Shown: positions 24,459 through 36,334 of the stretch, one piece after another
Position numbering within the stretch: the first letter of the stretch is position 1
Layout of the letters: each line of letters begins with the position of its first letter
Origin: Microbotryum silenes-acaulis
Lineage: Eukaryota; Basidiomycota; Microbotryomycetes; Microbotryales; Microbotryaceae
Length of the DNA: 64,000 nucleotides
Assembly: GCA_003665825.1 (NCBI GenBank)
Contig: QPFY01000010.1
Location: 620,001 to 684,000 of the forward strand
Reading direction: 5' to 3'
The notes under the pieces: generated by a model
Database searches by the model: none
What the model was told of the DNA's origin: nothing
The model's input: only the letters and a program-made list of their open reading frames with translations
Program-made: the position numbers and the translations under genes

Positions 24459-27122
24459 ATGGCCAGGAGGGTAAATACGCTGCAATAGTACTGCATGGCT
24501 ATGGCTATACCTGAGCTGATCTGACCCCATCTCGTACCTTCACTTCCCCACCAGAAACCCAACTCGGCCAAGAACAAGAAGCAAAAGCTACAAGCCCACA
24601 GAGCGACCAAACGTGATCAACATGATCAACATGATCAACACACTCAGTCAACTCCCTCAACCGCAACCCTCGTCACCGCCGACAGCTGCACAGCCTCACG
24701 CTATCGCTCCGTTCTCGCCGGACACGCTAACAACGGGGGTGGTGGTGGTGCCTCAACGTCATCGACCCACCCCAACTCGACCTCCGCGCTCGTGAGGAAA
24801 CGCCAGACCTTCCCCTCGCGTCGAACACCCGAAGAGATGGCCAAAGCGAACGGCAAAATGAAGCTCGAATCGCGTTTCCTCAAACTCCCCCTCGACCTCA
24901 TCCAACACTTTCGACTCGTCGCTTCGACCGAACCCCTCGAACGCCCCGTCACTTCCGTTCGCGGAATTCTGAGGGAAGAAGAATTGTTGCCGCTGGATTT
25001 CAAGGATCTGCAGGATCAACTGACGTGTCCAAAGAGACCGAAATGGAAGTATACCATGACCAAGCTTGAGGTTGAAAAGAACGAAGGTCAGTCCGCTGCG
25101 AGCTCGCCCGATGAAGAGTCTGCCTTGACGTTGACTGAAACCTCGCTCGTCCGCAGAGGGCATGTTCAACAAATGGCTCGACTCGACCGACGAACTACTT
25201 GCGCAACATGCCGAAATGGCCCAAGCGGCTGGACCCCTTCGTACCTCCCCTTCTTTCTACGAACGTAATCTCCAAGTTTGGCGACAGTTGTGGCGAGTCA
25301 GCGAGGCTTCGTCGATCTTGCTCATTCTCATCGGTCAGTCGCCCTCCCGTCTCCCTCTCTCTCTCTTTGATCGGACCTGATGAGTCACGCGCGTTACTTG
25401 AACAGATGTTCGTTTCCCTTTGATCCATTACCCACCCGCTTTGGAACAATACGTCAAGACTCTTCGACCCAAGAAAAAGGTACGTCCCCGAGAATTCCCC
25501 CCCCTCTGCACCTCCAAAATCCCCCGCTCACAGAAGGAACTCCGCCTCCTCTCTACCACAGGTGATCCTCGTCCTCACCAAAACGGACCTCGTACCGCCT
25601 TACCTCTCCACAGCCTGGACCAAATACTTTGAAGAACGAGAAGGTCCCGAAGGAGCTCAAGTCGTCCAAATGCAAGCTTATCGAGAGATCGAACGTTCAG
25701 CTTTAAGCCAAGGTACTCAAGCGCGTTACGTACCTGCTGCTCCTTTGGCGAATCGACAGGATTTATTGGGCGCGTTGAAGAAGGCGCATAAGGATTTGTT
25801 GGAACCTCCTGAGGGAGTGAGGGGGTATCCTGAGAGAGTGACGAGGTGGAGGCCGAGGGTGAGGAGAGGGGTGCAGTGGGATACGGTGGAGGATGAGGAG
25901 GTGGTGAGGAAGAGAGATGAGGAGAGGAAGAGGTTGGAACGAGGGGGTGGGGAGGAGGTGAGGACGGGTATTCGAGGGGGGAAGAAGAGCCGAAGGGCGA
26001 AAAAGCTCAACGGGTTCGTGATGAGGAAGCCAACAGGGGAAACCGGTGAAGCTGCGGAGGAGGAAGAGGAAGAGGAGGAACAAGAAGGTGATCCCGATGC
26101 CGAGACCGAACACGCCGAAACCGCAGGTGAAGACGACGAAGAATACCCTTACCTCACCATCGGCTTGATCGGACAACCCAACGTCGGAAAGTCAAGTCTG
26201 TTGAATGCCCTTTTGGGGAAGAAGGTTGTCAGGGCTTCGAGGACCCCGGGCAAGACCAAGACGCTGCAGACAATTTTCTGGAACTCGACGATTCGGTTGT
26301 GCGATTGCCCTGGTCAGTTGCTAGGGGTTCGGAGGTGGAGAAGGGGCATTGGGAGCTGATAGGTTGAGTTCTTGCTACAGGTCTTGTGTGCCCTTCATTC
26401 GCGGGAATGGAGCGTCAAGTACTTTCGGGGATCCTCCCTATTCAGAACGTGAGTCTGCGGACCAAGCATGTACCCAATCACGCGCAGCGGCTGATCCTCC
26501 TCTGACCCAAAAGGTCGAGCCCGTGTTGCACTTTGTCGCGCAACGCATGCCCCTCGAAATACCTTTAAAGATCCAACACCCTTCCTACGACCCTAACGCT
26601 TTCGACGATAAGCCCCTTCCGGAATGGACGACCGATTCCCTCCTGACCGAATACGCCCTCTCCCAAGGCTTCATCACCGCCAAAGCGGGACGACCTGATT
26701 TATACCGAGCGGGCGCGTTCGTGTTGAGGCAGTTGCATGCGAGTGGGATCCCGTGGGGTTTTAGACCTGATTTCAAGGAGGGGGATGTAGGTGGGGAGGG
26801 AGGGGAGGAGGGTATTTGGTTGAAGGGGTTTGTCGGAGGGGGGAAGGTCGGCAGTGAGAAGGAGGAGAGGAGGGGAAGGAGGTTGGTGGGAGAGGAAGAG
26901 GGGGAGCAGGAGCAGAGTGGGAGTGAGGATGATACGGAGGAGAGTGCGGAGGACGAGGACGAGGAGAGTGAGGGGGATAGTGAGGAGGTGGAGGATGAGA
27001 AGGCGGTGAGGGCCGTGTTGGGCGCTTTTGCAGCGCTGGAAGTGGAGGATGACGAGGAGGGCGGAAGTGAAGACAGCGAGGGCAGTGAGGGTAGTGAAGA
27101 GGAGGACGAGTCTGATGCCTGA
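24459..27122 (+). CDS. GNL1-type circularly permuted GTPase
   Basis: Exons: 24459-24470 (12 nt), 24555-25086, 25157-25333, 25406-25479, 25562-26312, 26381-26448, 26514-27122; 740 residues. Permuted motif order: G4 TKTD (271-274), G1 GQPNVGKSS (469-477), G3 DCPG (513-516), with 'FYERNLQVWRQLWRVSEASSILLILIDVRFPLIHYP' upstream, as in human GNL1 and its fungal relatives. The N-terminus is basic (MARRKPNSAKNKKQKLQAHRATKRDQ) with three DQH repeats. Acidic inserts sit between G4 and G1 and over the last 120 residues. The family is linked to ribosome assembly or nucleolar function, less well characterised than NOG2 or LSG1. Head-to-head with SEC22 (287 bp apart). Confidence 0.9.
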
Positions 27123-27390
27123 GGGGCTGTGTATAGGACGCTTTGCATTGCATGCTCACCAGGCTCACCATTCGCATTTCAGGCTCTCTCGCAAATTGAA
27201 CGAGAGCTCGGCGCTTCCCGAAGCTCGCGCCGTCACGTGACTAGACGTGACTGCGAAAGGAAGTGAGACCAGTCTCGCTCCTCGTGTGAGCGCGCTCCTT
27301 GACTGCCCACCCCACTTGTCCGCCCGCTCGCCCGCCCGCACGAGTGGCTCGTGTCGGGTCGGCATCATCACTTGTGGTTCATCATCCATC

Positions 27391-29163
27391 ATGAATTCGA
27401 CAGCGGGCACGGTGCTTGAATTCACCGTACTCAGGAGTCAACCTAAAGCCGATGTGAGTCCGAGGCTTCGTTTCGCGAAGCGGTGGTTGCGACGCGTCAT
27501 TGCTCGGGATGGCGCGAGAGCTTTCGCTGACACGGCACTTTTCACGGCCTCCGGACAACTAGGAGGCCTTAACATTGCTCAGGAAAATACATTCCGTACG
27601 TATTGAGAAGCGCGCTTTCACAACCCTGGGACGAACTACGCTCGTCAATGTCATAATTAGTCCGCCCCCGTCCGCGCTCGTTCTGACTCATCCCCCCGAC
27701 TGCTGGCCTTTGTAGCTCGTCAAGCCTATCATGAAGAAACACGGCTGGACCTTACCCAAACTCGTCGAATTCTTCCCCAAACAATCGAATCTGCTAGGTC
27801 CGTGGATCGCCTCTAAGCCGGGCCTTTACGTGCAAGCTGAAGGAACTGACTCGTGATGTGGAATCACTTGGGGTGTCACGAGAGCAGGTGTGAATTACAA
27901 TGGGGGTGAAAAGATCTGTTTGAGGTTAAGGCCGGCCAATCGACCGACTTCGTTCTACCCTTTGGAAGATGTGAGCCCCTCTTGGTCCAATTTTGTAAAA
28001 CCCGGACAGCGGACGTGATGTCAAAAAGTCGATGCGACAGCTTCGAGCTGACCCCGTGGTTTCCGGTCTCTCCCCAACAGCTGATCGGAACAATGCTCCA
28101 CGAACTCACACACAACGTCCACGGACCGCACGACACCAAATTCTTCACCTTTCTCGATGGACTGAACAAGGAATTCGACGCGCTCGTCAGTACCGGATGG
28201 TCAGGTGAAGGGTTCTACGGACGTGGGGAACGGGTTGGGGTAGGGAGGAGCCATGATGTTTCAATGGGAGAGGCGAGAGAATTGGCGTTGACGAAAGCGG
28301 AGGAAAGGATGAGGTTGGGCAAATTGATGGGCAAGGGGGGGAGGTTGGGAGGTGATATTGGCTTCACCAAGGGAAAGACAAGAGGGGAGATCCTGGCTGA
28401 GGTGAGTCGATCTGCAACGCAATGCTCGGACTCCGTTTCTGACTATGTATGGTGTCAATAACAGGCGGCCGAACGACGAGCCCAAGCGAACAAGGCTTGT
28501 GGCGCCGATCATTCAGGAGACCATCACCTTCCCCCGGCCATCCAAGCCGAGATCGACCAAGCCGAAGCCGATGGGACTGTTCACGTCGTCGACCTCACAT
28601 TGGACTCGGATGGCGAAGACGAAGATGTTTCTCATGTTGTCGGTGATCTTGTGCCTTTCAAGGTCAAACAGAAATTGGATCCGAATCCGAGCTCGGACGG
28701 GATTGAGATCTTGTCCGTTGCCGGACCGTCGAAACGACAGCCTCCTCCGCCATCGAATGCAGCTCCAACGAAGAAGCCCAGATCATTATCCAATACCCCC
28801 TCGACAACCTCGCAACAGGCTTCTGGGTCCAGTAGTCGCCCTGCGTCAGGGGCTCGTACCTCGTCAAGTGTTTCTTTGCCATCCTCCTTGACGAGCGACA
28901 GCTGGACCTGTCCGACCTGCACCTACGACAACATCTTACCCTTCTTGACATGCGAGATGTGCGCGACTGAGCGACCGCATACCAGTAAACCCACTATGTT
29001 GTTTCGTCCGCATCGGGTCGCCCGGGAGGCAGGAGCTCCTGATCCATCGATATTGGAATTGGACGAGGGTTGGATCTGTAGTACGTGTACAACGATGAAC
29101 CAACATGCTTTTTGGACGTGTTCCAGTTGTGGGACGGTCAAGAAGAGCAGTACGAGAAGTTGA
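27391..29163 (+). CDS. WSS1: WSS1/SPRTN-type DNA-protein crosslink metalloprotease (WLM domain)
   Basis: Exons: 27391-27453, 27563-27595 (33 nt), 27716-27797, 27888-27970, 28081-28401, 28465-29163; 426 residues. The zinc-metalloprotease site is HELTHNVHGPHD (residues 94-105: H94, E95, H98, H104). N-terminal 'FTVLRSQPKADEALTLLRKI' is only complete when the 33-nt exon is included. After the WLM domain comes a Cdc48-binding SHP-like box (FYGRGERVG, about 132-140), a SUMO-interaction-like motif VVDLTLDSD (235-243), and two RanBP2-type zinc fingers (C343/C346/C357/C360 and C399/C402/C413/C416). Wss1 degrades proteins trapped on DNA together with Cdc48 and SUMO; all of those binding modules are visible. 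Yeast Wss1 lacks this double finger pair, so the layout leans towards other fungal homologues. Confidence 0.93.
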
Positions 29164-29563
29164 GGTAAGGGATCGATTGCGAAGAGGGCCGAGGAGGAGT
29201 TTTCACGCAGAAAGAGACCTCATCGGGTGAAGGAAGGCGGAGACGAAAGTAGTTTTTTTACAGTCGCCGTTCCATGTGTTGCTGTATACCTCTTGCACTG
29301 TATCTTAGCTGGTACTGTGCTTTCCTTTCTTTATCGATGCTCGTGCTCGCGGGGACGTGGGGGCGGGCCGGTGCTCCGCGCCCACATGCAGCCCTTTCCG
29401 CCAGGATGAGTAAAGCTCCGCATGGAATGTCCGCTGTGCTTTCGGAACGGAACACAGCCGGCTGACTGCGTGCTCCGCTGTCGTTCCTCTTCCCCCACCC
29501 CGAAGCCCACACACGAGCTCTCTTCTCCCGTACCCCGAGACCCGTGCGCACCATCCACGAGTC
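29164..29563. other. Spacer WSS1 / lactonase-like gene
   Basis: 400 bp of 3' region and promoter for two genes on the plus strand. No supported coding sequence. Confidence 0.5.
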
Positions 29564-31048
29564 ATGGCAGAACCTTACCATCTCTTTGTCGGTGGATACG
29601 GAGGATGCATCTACACCTTGGAATTTACCCCACCTTCGCAAGGAAAGAAGGCGACCTTGACTGAGACGCAACCACCAAGTGGGGGGAGGGGTCCACGGTA
29701 GTGAAAAGTGCCGGGGCCGCGCCGACTTGGTTGACGTTGAGTTCGGATCGGGCTTATCTTTGTGAGTAGTGGAGCTTGGCGTTTGGACTGGACTGGACCA
29801 GTGCTGACACGACTCCACTTGCCCACCGACCCCTATCTCCGACGCCCCTATGCCGACTGATAAATCCGACAATCTTTCCTCCGAATTTCATGCCAAACGT
29901 GATATATCGCTCCTCCAGACGCCACGGATGAATGGAACGAACCTCAAGGCCTACTCACAGCCTACAAAGTCGACCCCAAGACCCTCGCGCTGGAAAAGCT
30001 CTCGACCGTCTCCTCGCAAGGCATGTGGCCCTGCCATTCCTCTCTCCTCGAACACACCCACCCCAGGAAATTTGTCTCGACCAACTACAAAGGAAGGTCG
30101 ATTGTCGTTCATCAAGTGAAGGAGGATGGATATTTCGATACCGAGGTCGAGACGGTCGTCCATTCCCTGGCGGAGAGGGGTACCCCCGGACCTCATTCGT
30201 GGAGACAGACGCAACAACATCCTCATGAGGCGCATGTCGATCCGACGGGGAAAGTGTTGGTCGTTTCAGATCTCGGTAAGTGAGGGAAAAACTCTCGGAC
30301 ATGAGGGTTCGCCTGGCGGATGACTGATCCTGAAGGTCTCCTATAACTGAACTCGGCTTCTCGATGCCGAACAGGTACCGACGATCTCCGCGTATACCTC
30401 ATCTCCCCCTCCGGAACGCTCACGCACCACGTCGACGTCGCTCTCACACCTTCCTCCGGACCTCGTCACGTCGCCTTCTCCCCTCCTACCGTCTCTCACT
30501 CGACGCTCTACGTCTCGAACGAACTGAGCAACTCTGTCAGCGTTTTCCGCGTCACCTACGCCAACGACGAAGCCTCAACGCCTTCCTTCGAACTGTTGCA
30601 AGATTCCATCTCGACCCTCCCCGATGCTCCCAAGGGTACTCAATCCCCTTTCGAGCGATGGCACGCCTCGGAAATCAAAGTCCACCCCAGTGGGAAATGG
30701 TTATACATCGCGAACCGAGCCGAGGATCATGATCCTTTGAACGGGACCAAAGAAGGGGAGAACGATTCCGTGGCCATCTTCCCCATCGATATAGAAACGG
30801 GCAAGGTTGAACCCAAAGGAATGAAGTTGATCGATTGTGGAGGAAGGGGTCCGAGGCATTTCGCTTTTTCTACTGAGAGTAAGAGGGAGAGGAAGGGTGG
30901 AGATGGGGAGGAGGATCTTTGGGTCGCTATTGCGGTTCATGATTCGGATGAGGTCGTGTTGAGTAAGGTCAAGGAGGAGGATGGAACATGGGAAGAAGTG
31001 GCGAGGTTGGATGGACTAGGAAGACCTGGGATCGCGTTGTGGGTCTAG
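29564..31048 (+). CDS. Lactonase-family beta-propeller (6-phosphogluconolactonase / muconate cyclase-like), exon 1 frameshifted in this sequence
   Basis: Exons: 29564-29761, 29919-30275, 30375-31048; about 409 residues if one base is restored. The start (AEPYHLFVGGYGGCIYTLEF) and later blades (APTWLTLSSDRAYLYATDE, HEAHVDPTGKVLVVSDLGTDDLRVY, GPRHVAFSP, EIKVHPSGKWLYIANR, CGGRGPRHFAF) are typical of the seven-bladed lactonase family. Exon 1 as given hits TAG at 29699-29701, yet coding sense resumes in the +1-shifted frame right after a G6-A-G4 stretch (29681-29691). Exon lengths sum to 1229 nt, one short of a multiple of three, as a single missing base predicts. The only splicing alternative would be a 23-nt intron, which is too short. 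Either a base-call error or a true recent frameshift. Substrate cannot be told from sequence. Confidence 0.8.
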
Positions 31049-32880
31049 AGTACGGGCGGATGGGCGGCCGCATGTGTTACGCAACGTCGCTCAGAGGGTG
31101 TCGCGGGATGCGATCGAGTATCAAGTTGCATGGAAGAGCATGCACTACATATCAGAAAATAAAGCCGCGTCTGGCGTGGAAATAAAAGGTCGGCTGGTGC
31201 AGAGAATTCGGACCCTGCACTTGCCGCTGAATGTGGCGGTTGCCGCAGCTGGCGGAAGCTGCGAACGTGCCAACGCCGCTGTGAAGCACATGGCATCTTC
31301 GTTAAGCATCTTCGGTAATTCAGCGATTGCGATGCACCAAGAGATTGGTACCTGGAAGAAAGACGCCCCGATTCCGACCGGGCGAGTGTTCCCAGGTTAA
31401 TATGCCACCGTTTTTCGAGACTAGTGGAGCTCGGTGCTACACTCTGAGCAGGCGCATCCACTGTGAGACATGCCCCTGTCGATCACTCTGTCTCGAGTTG
31501 GGTACGCACAAGCTCGGCCTCACCAAGCTTGGAACCTCGTGGCTCTATTTATTGAAGCCTTCCGGGACTGGTGATTCGGTGCTTGATGATCTCAAAAACT
31601 TGGAAACCTCAGAAAGAGTCGGAAACCAGCTCAAGGCCAATCAGCTCCTGACCGGAATCGACAACGCTTTCGGCGTGGTGCTGTCGACGGTACATAAGGT
31701 CGCGATGAGAGCCACTAGTAAGCATCACCGGTCATATCAGGCTGTAATAAGTCGAAAAACTGGGGCTAAAACACGAAAGACTTCTATGTCGCACTGCTCG
31801 GGCCACACAAGGCTGCGCCTGAGACTTAAGACCTGAATTTGCAACTTTCACAAAGATCAGACTCGGGCTTACACTTCGATAAAGTCCATTTTTTATTATT
31901 ATTGTTTCTGAATCTTTTGTTGAACAAACCTTCAGCTCTAAAGAGCTTCAGGGATTGTTGCACTGAATGAAGCATGTGTGGCACCAAGTTATTGCCTGCA
32001 AAGCTGTCATCGCCCCTAACCGGGAGTCACCACGAGCAGGAGCTGCAACTTTATAATGTCGGGAGGCCGCCGGGATTTGACAAATGCCAACACGGGCTTC
32101 AAGAGCGATGTATGCACTGCCAATTATTACCTCGTATATGCCCAGAACCCTCGGTGAGCGCACCTAACAAAGTCCCAGCTCGAAGGCAAGTCCTCTGGAA
32201 AATAGCGCTATAGCTATAGCCGGCGCGGAGGGCCAACTATCGGCCACAGCCGCCTGCCGCACTTGGCTCGATCGCGGCGAGCGTAGATCGCCCCTGGCAC
32301 CGCGCTAACCTCTGCTTCGCTCCCTATCACGACCCTCTGACCGACCGAACCGCCTCGTTCTTGCGAGTGGGATGCATCCGACAATACCGTACTCGCCTCA
32401 GGACTTATAGCCTCGCGAGTGACCCCCTGCTGTGTGCTGCCGTGTGCGAACAGTGCGATCATTGACTCGACTTGTCGCGTGCGGAGTTCGGATTTGATTA
32501 CCGGGGCTGCAGGTGAGGTCGTTTCGCCCGCTGGTGGTGGCAGTCTTGCCCACAGCAACGTTGCAGTGTCAACAGTACGTCCCATTGCACACCATCCGGA
32601 GCGCATTACCCAACCCATTCTGACGCAGATCCCATCTTCCCACGCCGTTGCAGTGGCTTGTTCCGCGCGTCCGCTGCACGAGCTGGCCAAGCACGTCTCG
32701 CCGGCTTCCTTCATCCCCCCTCAGCCGTCGGCTCGGAGCCCCTCGTCCTACTCGGCGTCATCGTCCCCGCCCTCGTCCTTTCGTCTGCTCGGCGCCAAGA
32801 CCCTTCCTCCGAATCACACCGGCAATGGCAACAGCAACCATCATCAGGGCTCGACCAACCCGTCGAACCTGTCGACCAAG
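31049..32880. other. 1.8-kb region without a supported gene
   Basis: Several ORFs of 70-170 codons overlap here (the longest 31327-31836, plus strand), but none shows a recognisable domain, splice structure or coding-like composition, and the AT content is higher than in nearby genes. A short palindrome-rich patch lies at about 32205-32245. An open frame in phase with the next gene begins at 32419 and may be its leader. Confidence 0.5.
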
Positions 32881-33777
32881 ATGCAAAGTCTCGATTCTGA
32901 TTGGGCCGCGTTCGCGACCGGTCCGAACTCGCAGGTCGAGGCGATGCCACCCACGCACGCATCGACTTCATCTTTTCCGGGAGCAGCTTCCTTTCCGTCG
33001 TCGTCATCGTCATTTTCTTCCTTCGATGCCGACAAAGAAGACGCGTCGCCCCTCTTCAGTCCCGAGCAGCAGACCCTGTCGGCGATCCAGTCGGGCTTCT
33101 CGTCACCGAACTGGTCAGGTACGCCTTCATCCTCGATGGCGGGCCCAATGTACATGCACCGCAACGCCAATGCGAGCTTTGTCTCGTCATCCTCGGGTGA
33201 CTTGCCGACGGCCGAAGAAGCCTTTTCGGTCGCATCGACGCCACCGACCTCGCAGATCGAGGGGGGAAGCGGAGCTCATCCGCTGACGATGGAAGCGACG
33301 AGCTACAACCGATGGGACTTTGATCAACTCTTCAACAAGCCGCAACGATGGAGCGAGGGTCGTCGCGGGCTCTTTGATGATAACGAACAGGACGATCGCG
33401 AGAACGAAAAGGCCCGAGGTCGGAGGTCGACGAACACGCTCGGCAGGAGGAGCTCGAGAAGTGCGGCGGGGAGAGTCCTGGTCGAGAGATCGATCGACCA
33501 ACGACGATCGAGGTCACTCGTTGGTGCTTCGGCGATGCGCAAGGGGGGCGAATCGTCTTTGTCACGCTTGAGTCAGGAAATCTTGCGACCTGCCGACAGC
33601 GCCGTCGAGACAGCCGGGTCCGCGAGTATGACGGACCCGACGCAGTTCGATGGTATTCCCGTGATCTCGGATGAGGAACGACAAAAGCTCGCGTTCGAGC
33701 AGTTGCGGAAGGTCGCTATGGAGCGATTGCAAGCTGTCGGTGCCCACCTCGACTGGGCCCGAACTGGATCCAAATGA
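32881..33777 (+). CDS. Hypothetical Ser-rich low-complexity protein
   Basis: Single exon, 298 residues from Met 32881; the frame is open back to 32419, so a longer product (452 residues) is formally possible, but the upstream part looks like translated leader. The N-terminal half is Ser/Pro/Thr-rich with 'LFSPEQQTL'. The middle has 'SYNRWDFDQLFNKPQRW' and an Arg/Ser-rich basic block (about 170-230, many RRSSR-like sites) that could bind nucleic acid or be phosphorylated. The C-terminus is a predicted amphipathic helix 'DEERQKLAFEQLRKVAMERLQAVGAHLDW'. I do not recognise the family. Codon use resembles its neighbours. Confidence 0.6.
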   Translation: MQSLDSDWAAFATGPNSQVEAMPPTHASTSSFPGAASFPSSSSSFSSFDADKEDASPLFSPEQQTLSAIQSGFSSPNWSGTPSSSMAGPMYMHRNANASFVSSSSGDLPTAEEAFSVASTPPTSQIEGGSGAHPLTMEATSYNRWDFDQLFNKPQRWSEGRRGLFDDNEQDDRENEKARGRRSTNTLGRRSSRSAAGRVLVERSIDQRRSRSLVGASAMRKGGESSLSRLSQEILRPADSAVETAGSASMTDPTQFDGIPVISDEERQKLAFEQLRKVAMERLQAVGAHLDWARTGSK

Positions 33778-34264
33778 TGGAGGATCGACGCGTGCGGCCG
33801 AAAGACACTTTGTTTTACGTTTACTTTTTCTGTGATATGGCCTCCTCCTTCCCCTTTCTTCTCTTCCAATCATTCTCTGTTCTTCGCACCCGTTGCTTCG
33901 GTCTTCTCGTATACTATATATAAACAGCGTGATCTTCCCCGAGCACGTTGTGGCCCTCGTGCCAATTTTGGCCATCCTGTAGCTCACCTACCCTTTCCCT
34001 TTTGCGAATGAATCTGTCATCTGTGTCTGGTCCACGTAAATCTGTGAATTGCCGATTTTGTTGAGCTGCGTTGCTGGTGGAGTGTATTGATGGAAGAGCT
34101 GGGGGACGATTTCGAGAAATTGTGAGCGACCCATTCAGACCGGAGACTCGTGTCCTCCGGTGTGACTCTCATCCTCTTCTCCCTTCCCCACCCTGAGCTC
34201 ACGTCCGATCGCGTCCCAAGGTGCAGAACCACCTGAACAGCGTCATCCGTGTACTTCTAGATCC
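33778..34264. other. Spacer hypothetical gene / ALG10
   Basis: 487 bp. Contains an AT-rich TATATATAA-like stretch near 33915-33925, about 340 bp before the ALG10 start. No gene seen. Confidence 0.5.
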
Positions 34265-36334
34265 ATGTTGTCTCGCAAGACGAATGGAGCTCTCACAGCA
34301 GCTTACCATGCAATCAACCTCCTCACCTTCTACGCGGTGCTCAAGAACGTCGGTCCCACGCCGTACATGGACGAACTGATCCATCTACCTCAAGCTCGGG
34401 CATATTGCAGAGGAGATTTTGGTTTCTGGGATCCGGCGTTGACGACTCCGCCCGGGTTGTGAGTAACCTCTGTTTCACTGGAGTGTGTTCTATTTTGAAA
34501 GGGGGTATGTGGGGGTTGAGCCACGGAGGAGGGGCCACGGTGTTCGCTCGAAGGGGAGGTGTTCAAATTTGCTGACTTTTGGCTCTTCAACGCATGCTCA
34601 AGATACCTCATATCGGCCATTCCAGCCTACCTCATCGCTCCGCTGCGGCCATACCTCTGCTCGACCGCCGGCCTACGCGCGGTCAATTTTCTCTTCCTCA
34701 GCTATCTACCCTACGTGGTATCCGGACTCCTTGAAACACTTCAAGAAAATACACCGACGACACAAAAGATCAAAGGACAAAAAACAGCTATCGAGACAAC
34801 GAAAATACGCGGTCTAAGCCTCAGCTCGGAAGCGATTTTGATAGCCACATTCCCGATCGCTTGGTTCTTCGGATACCTCTACTATACCGAGACAGGGTCC
34901 CTCGTCCTCGTGCTATTAACTCATTCGTTTGCGCTCAAAGGAAAATGGCTTATGTCAGCCCTGGTCAGTGAATCCTGTTGATGAGGACCTCTCGGAGGTC
35001 TTCGTTCGCCTGACCGGTCGCGTTCTTCGAAATCGAACAGGTCGGAGCGGCCTCCCTCACGTTCCGTCAAACCAACATTTTATGGATTGCCTTCGTCTCC
35101 GCTTCCTCGATTATTCGTGTTCTCTCGCGCCAAGAATCCAAGAGACCACTCAAGAACCCACTGTTGGCGAACACCAACCTCGGTAAGTTTCATCCCTCCT
35201 CAACATCGGAAAGAATAAGGCCCGGCCGCTGATGCAGCAAGACGAGGACTCGTACTTCGTAACAGCCGATATTCCCTCTTCAGCTATATCATTGGTGGAT
35301 CTTGGTCTGCGGTTCATTCCACAGCTCCTGCCGATCATCTTGTCGTACCTGCCCGTCTTCTTGGGCGCGGCGGCGTTCATCAAGTGGAACGGAGGTGTCG
35401 TCCTCGGTGAGTCTATAGGCGTCTCATGACCATGGTTTCAGTGAAAGGCAATCTCATTTTTCACGACCATCAACAGGGGATAAGGCGAACCACGTGCCTA
35501 CACTCCATCTCGTCCAACCCCTCTACTTCTTCGCCTTCACCGGCTTCTTGGCACCTTATACCCTCACACCGAGCAACGTCTCGAGAAGTCTGAGGAATCT
35601 ACTTGGTAGCCCAAGGTGAGTTCCGACGTTGTATGAAATTTGGGCTGCCATCGGAGTATGATCGGCATCAGTATGCGGCGGTTCAATAATCGTCCTCGCG
35701 TTCTGCTCGAACAGACGAATTGTGACAAGTACGCTGGCGACGGGTGCCGCGTTGTACTGCATCAGATACCACACGTACGTGCTACAAATGCATAGCTTTC
35801 CTGGTGGACACAAAGCTGAAACAATGTTCTGCTCCGCTCTGCAGCATCCTACATCGCTTCCTGTTGGCTGATAACCGGCACTACACCTTCTACGTGCTGC
35901 GCCGGATCGTCAATCGATTCCCAGCCGCACGGTATCTGCTTGCGCCAGGGTACATATTCGCAGGGCGATTATTCCTTGATGTACTCAGTTAGTACCACAT
36001 ATCCAATTCTGAGTTGAAGTGAAGGCTGACATTCGGCTCGACTGCACTATCCTCTCCAGTCGAAGCGAGTTCATTCCGGCTTCTCGAGGCCCTAGGACTG
36101 GCTCTCACGACCCTGCTCGTCATCATCCCAAGTCCACTCATCGAACCTCGCTACTTCCTCATCTCTTACGTCCTCATACGACTCCACATACGCCCTCGAA
36201 CACAGAAAGCGGTGTGGATGGAGGGCTTGCTTTACGGGCTCGTGAATGCGGTCACGATGTGGGTCTTCGTTCAGCGACCCTGGACGCGGATCACGAATGA
36301 AGGGGTTGTAGATGTGGCTAGGTTCATGTGGTGA
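34265..36334 (+). CDS. ALG10: Alpha-1,2-glucosyltransferase ALG10 (DIE2)
   Basis: Exons: 34265-34458, 34603-34963, 35041-35182, 35266-35406, 35477-35615, 35715-35774, 35845-35987, 36060-36334; 484 residues. Adds the third and last glucose to the dolichol-linked oligosaccharide in the ER lumen. Family blocks: '[36 protein letters not shown]' (catalytic luminal loop, Asp/Glu near residue 30), '[13 protein letters not shown]', '[29 protein letters not shown]', '[16 protein letters not shown]' and '[17 protein letters not shown]'. It is a polytopic membrane protein with 10 or more hydrophobic segments. Intron-rich with short introns. Exon 4 must start at 35266, since an earlier acceptor (35240) gives a frame that loses the conserved WNGGVVLG block. 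Confidence 0.93.

Noticed and set aside
26585..27148. Ser/Pro-rich minus-strand ORF opposite the GNL1-like gene
   Set aside because: Antisense shadow of the Glu/Gly-rich tail; no start context or domain.
29682..29704. A 23-nt intron (gtgggg...ggtag) restoring the lactonase-like frame
   Set aside because: Gt-ag ends exist but 23 nt is below any plausible spliceosomal intron size; other introns here are 60 nt or more. A one-base error or frameshift is simpler.
31327..31836. 170-codon plus-strand ORF after the lactonase-like gene
   Set aside because: No recognisable domain, no homology pattern I recall, no splice context; composition does not resemble neighbouring genes. Left as unsupported.
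32419..32880. Upstream extension of the Ser-rich hypothetical protein
   Set aside because: The frame is open, but the sequence looks like translated leader (pyrimidine-rich, no conserved features); the Met at 32881 starts the coding-like part.
35240..35400. Alternative ALG10 exon 4 starting at the CAG near 35240
   Set aside because: Gives a frame that loses the conserved [10 protein letters not shown] block; the acceptor ending at 35265 preserves it and keeps phase.
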